From NCBI GenBank assembly GCA_017516865.1, contig JAFXAU010000003.1, forward strand, positions 75,909-139,908: DNA of 64,000 nucleotides, written 5' to 3'. This DNA is from Bacteroidales bacterium (GTDB taxonomy: Bacteria > Bacteroidota > Bacteroidia > Bacteroidales > UBA1715). Position 1 is the first letter of the stretch. Each line of letters starts with the position of its first letter. This document shows positions 62,844 to 64,000 of this stretch, piece after piece. The position numbers and the translations under genes are program-made. A model generated the notes under the pieces. It was not told the origin of the DNA, made no database searches, and worked only from the letters and a program-made list of their open reading frames with translations.

Positions 62844-64000
62844 ACGGTAGTACGATTTCCAGCAAATCATTCAATTGCAACAAACTATTCTTGGTCGTGT
62901 CTTGGAACGAAACATTTATCGTACCCGAATATGAGTCCGAAACACGCATTTCGGCTGATTTTACAATATTAGAATATGAATAAACCAATGAATCGGCACC
63001 CAACTGATGTAAATATTTATGCACAGTTTCGGGATAATTCTTTATCGTAAAATCAATGTAATGATACGAAACGTTACCCTGTAAATTGTTCACCAAAGAA
63101 GAAACCATATTTTCTGAATCCGATTGAATTTCTTTATTTTCAACTAATTGACGTGCATACGCATCATCAGTTGTAACAATCATCGCTTCGTCTCGACACA
63201 CAACTTTTAGCGGGAATCCCATCAGTTTCGAAAAATCATATACTCCTGGAATTACCTGAGCACAAGCGTCTTGCGAAATATGATTCAACACAAAAACAGG
63301 GATTTTTGAATCTTTCAACGAAAATGCCAAGGCAATATGCGGGAACGTAGATTTTTCATCTTTTTGAAAATGCTTCCAAACCATTGTGTTTACGACCGAA
63401 ACCGTTTTTTGGAATGCAAACGTGCGAATTGGCTCCAACGACACATCATACATAGAAAAAGCAACTTCGCCCGAAAATGAATTCACAAAATCAGAAACTT
63501 GAAGATTCAATTTCGACAACTCTTTTTCTATATATTCATAAAAACTTGTGTTTGAAAATTGTTTCGACAAAAGACTCGGTTCAACCGCCATAGAAACAAA
63601 CCACAAAGAATTTGACGGAAGAACAGAACAGAACGACGAATCAAACTGCTTTCTCATGAAATTATTTTTCTTCCAATACCGCTTGAACGAAGCCTTGGGA
63701 ACGCTTGAAAACGACACGTTCAAATCGGTATCGAACGAAGCATCAACATGCACATATTCCGGCATGGCGATAGAATTAAACAATGCAGGAATATCGGAAT
63801 ACCACAACAAATATGTTTCTATACATTTATCCGTCGCCATCCATACGGACACGTCGTTTCTTTTCTTATAAAACGAACGGAAATCGGTATTTATAGCCAA
63901 AGAACCATCTGTTGTCGTAAAAATGTCGTTGATACACTCCACAATTCCTTTTGTATGAAGCATGGCAGAACCGAACAACGCCATTTCGTCGTTGTATGCC
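62842..64000 (-). CDS. DUF4836-like protein, 5' end missing
   Basis: At least 386 codons; the frame is open to the window edge (five more codons precede the ATG at 63984), so the true start lies outside. No signal peptide is visible in what remains. The visible part is a mixed alpha/beta protein with repeats of a FAFxK/SFSGE... type; I believe it is of the DUF4836 family (Bacteroidota lipoproteins) but am not sure. Function unknown. Confidence 0.6.
   Translation of the reverse strand, partial: AYNDEMALFGSAMLHTKGIVECINDIFTTTDGSLAINTDFRSFYKKRNDVSVWMATDKCIETYLLWYSDIPALFNSIAMPEYVHVDASFDTDLNVSFSSVPKASFKRYWKKNNFMRKQFDSSFCSVLPSNSLWFVSMAVEPSLLSKQFSNTSFYEYIEKELSKLNLQVSDFVNSFSGEVAFSMYDVSLEPIRTFAFQKTVSVVNTMVWKHFQKDEKSTFPHIALAFSLKDSKIPVFVLNHISQDACAQVIPGVYDFSKLMGFPLKVVCRDEAMIVTTDDAYARQLVENKEIQSDSENMVSSLVNNLQGNVSYHYIDFTIKNYPETVHKYLHQLGADSLVYSYSNIVKSAEMRVSDSYSGTINVSFQDTTKNSLLQLNDLLEIVLP

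Overview
The window reads as an ordinary chromosomal stretch of a Bacteroidota genome, most likely order Bacteroidales. The evidence is a PorP/SprF protein and a PKD protein with a gliding-motility-type C-terminal domain (type IX secretion), families typical of the phylum (DUF4491, DUF4294, DUF4846, long-tailed ribosomal protein S16), weak ribosome binding sites, and promoters of the TTTG / TAnnTTTG type. I see no insertion sequence, prophage, CRISPR array, tRNA or rRNA. Coding density is high. Only one stretch longer than 300 bases (10653-11065) has no recognised gene; the other such gap holds the RNase P RNA.

Layout. 1-9259: guaA (5' end missing), a DUF4491 protein, a K+/H+ antiporter, rlmN, a secreted protein, then antiporter / M48 peptidase / DUF721 on the minus strand and a small conserved protein. 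9342-10652: a PLP aminotransferase. 11066-19140: a ten-gene plus-strand cluster of acyltransferase, ketosynthase, ACP, two hotdog dehydratases, thioesterase, CrtI-like oxidoreductase, FabG, and a LytS/LytTR two-component pair overlapping its end. It resembles an aryl-polyene/flexirubin pathway cut down to its chain-building core. 19275-20956: prs and a secreted protein.

20957-30472 (minus): a PKD surface protein, an OmpA/SPOR protein and PorP/SprF, followed without clear breaks by a SET-domain protein, recR and miaA. 30606-39751: a glycosyltransferase, asnB, a small conserved protein, valS, a YdjM-like membrane protein, rlmD and DUF4294. 39805-44245: DUF4846, rpsP, rimM, rnpB and a GH13 lipoprotein. 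44330-47329: a 999-residue propeller/outer-membrane protein.

47409-55234: a nine-gene operon joining thyA and folA to surface-glycan genes (O-antigen ligase, GT4, LTA-synthase-like transferase, GT2) and ending in a futalosine-hydrolase-like gene. 55231-64000: a GT2, a Thr-rich SPOR protein, an outer-membrane protein with calcium-binding motifs, glmM, an acidic-tailed protein, a YebC family gene, a thioesterase and a truncated DUF4836-like gene.

The most interesting points are: (i) the lipid/polyene-like cluster, whose two dehydratases each keep one half of the FabZ catalytic pair, suggesting an obligate heterodimer; (ii) a SET-domain protein placed directly behind a type IX surface-protein triad; (iii) degenerate heptad repeats at gene 3' junctions, one of which encodes the end of MiaA; and (iv) a strong terminator hairpin 8-9 bases upstream of the rimM start.
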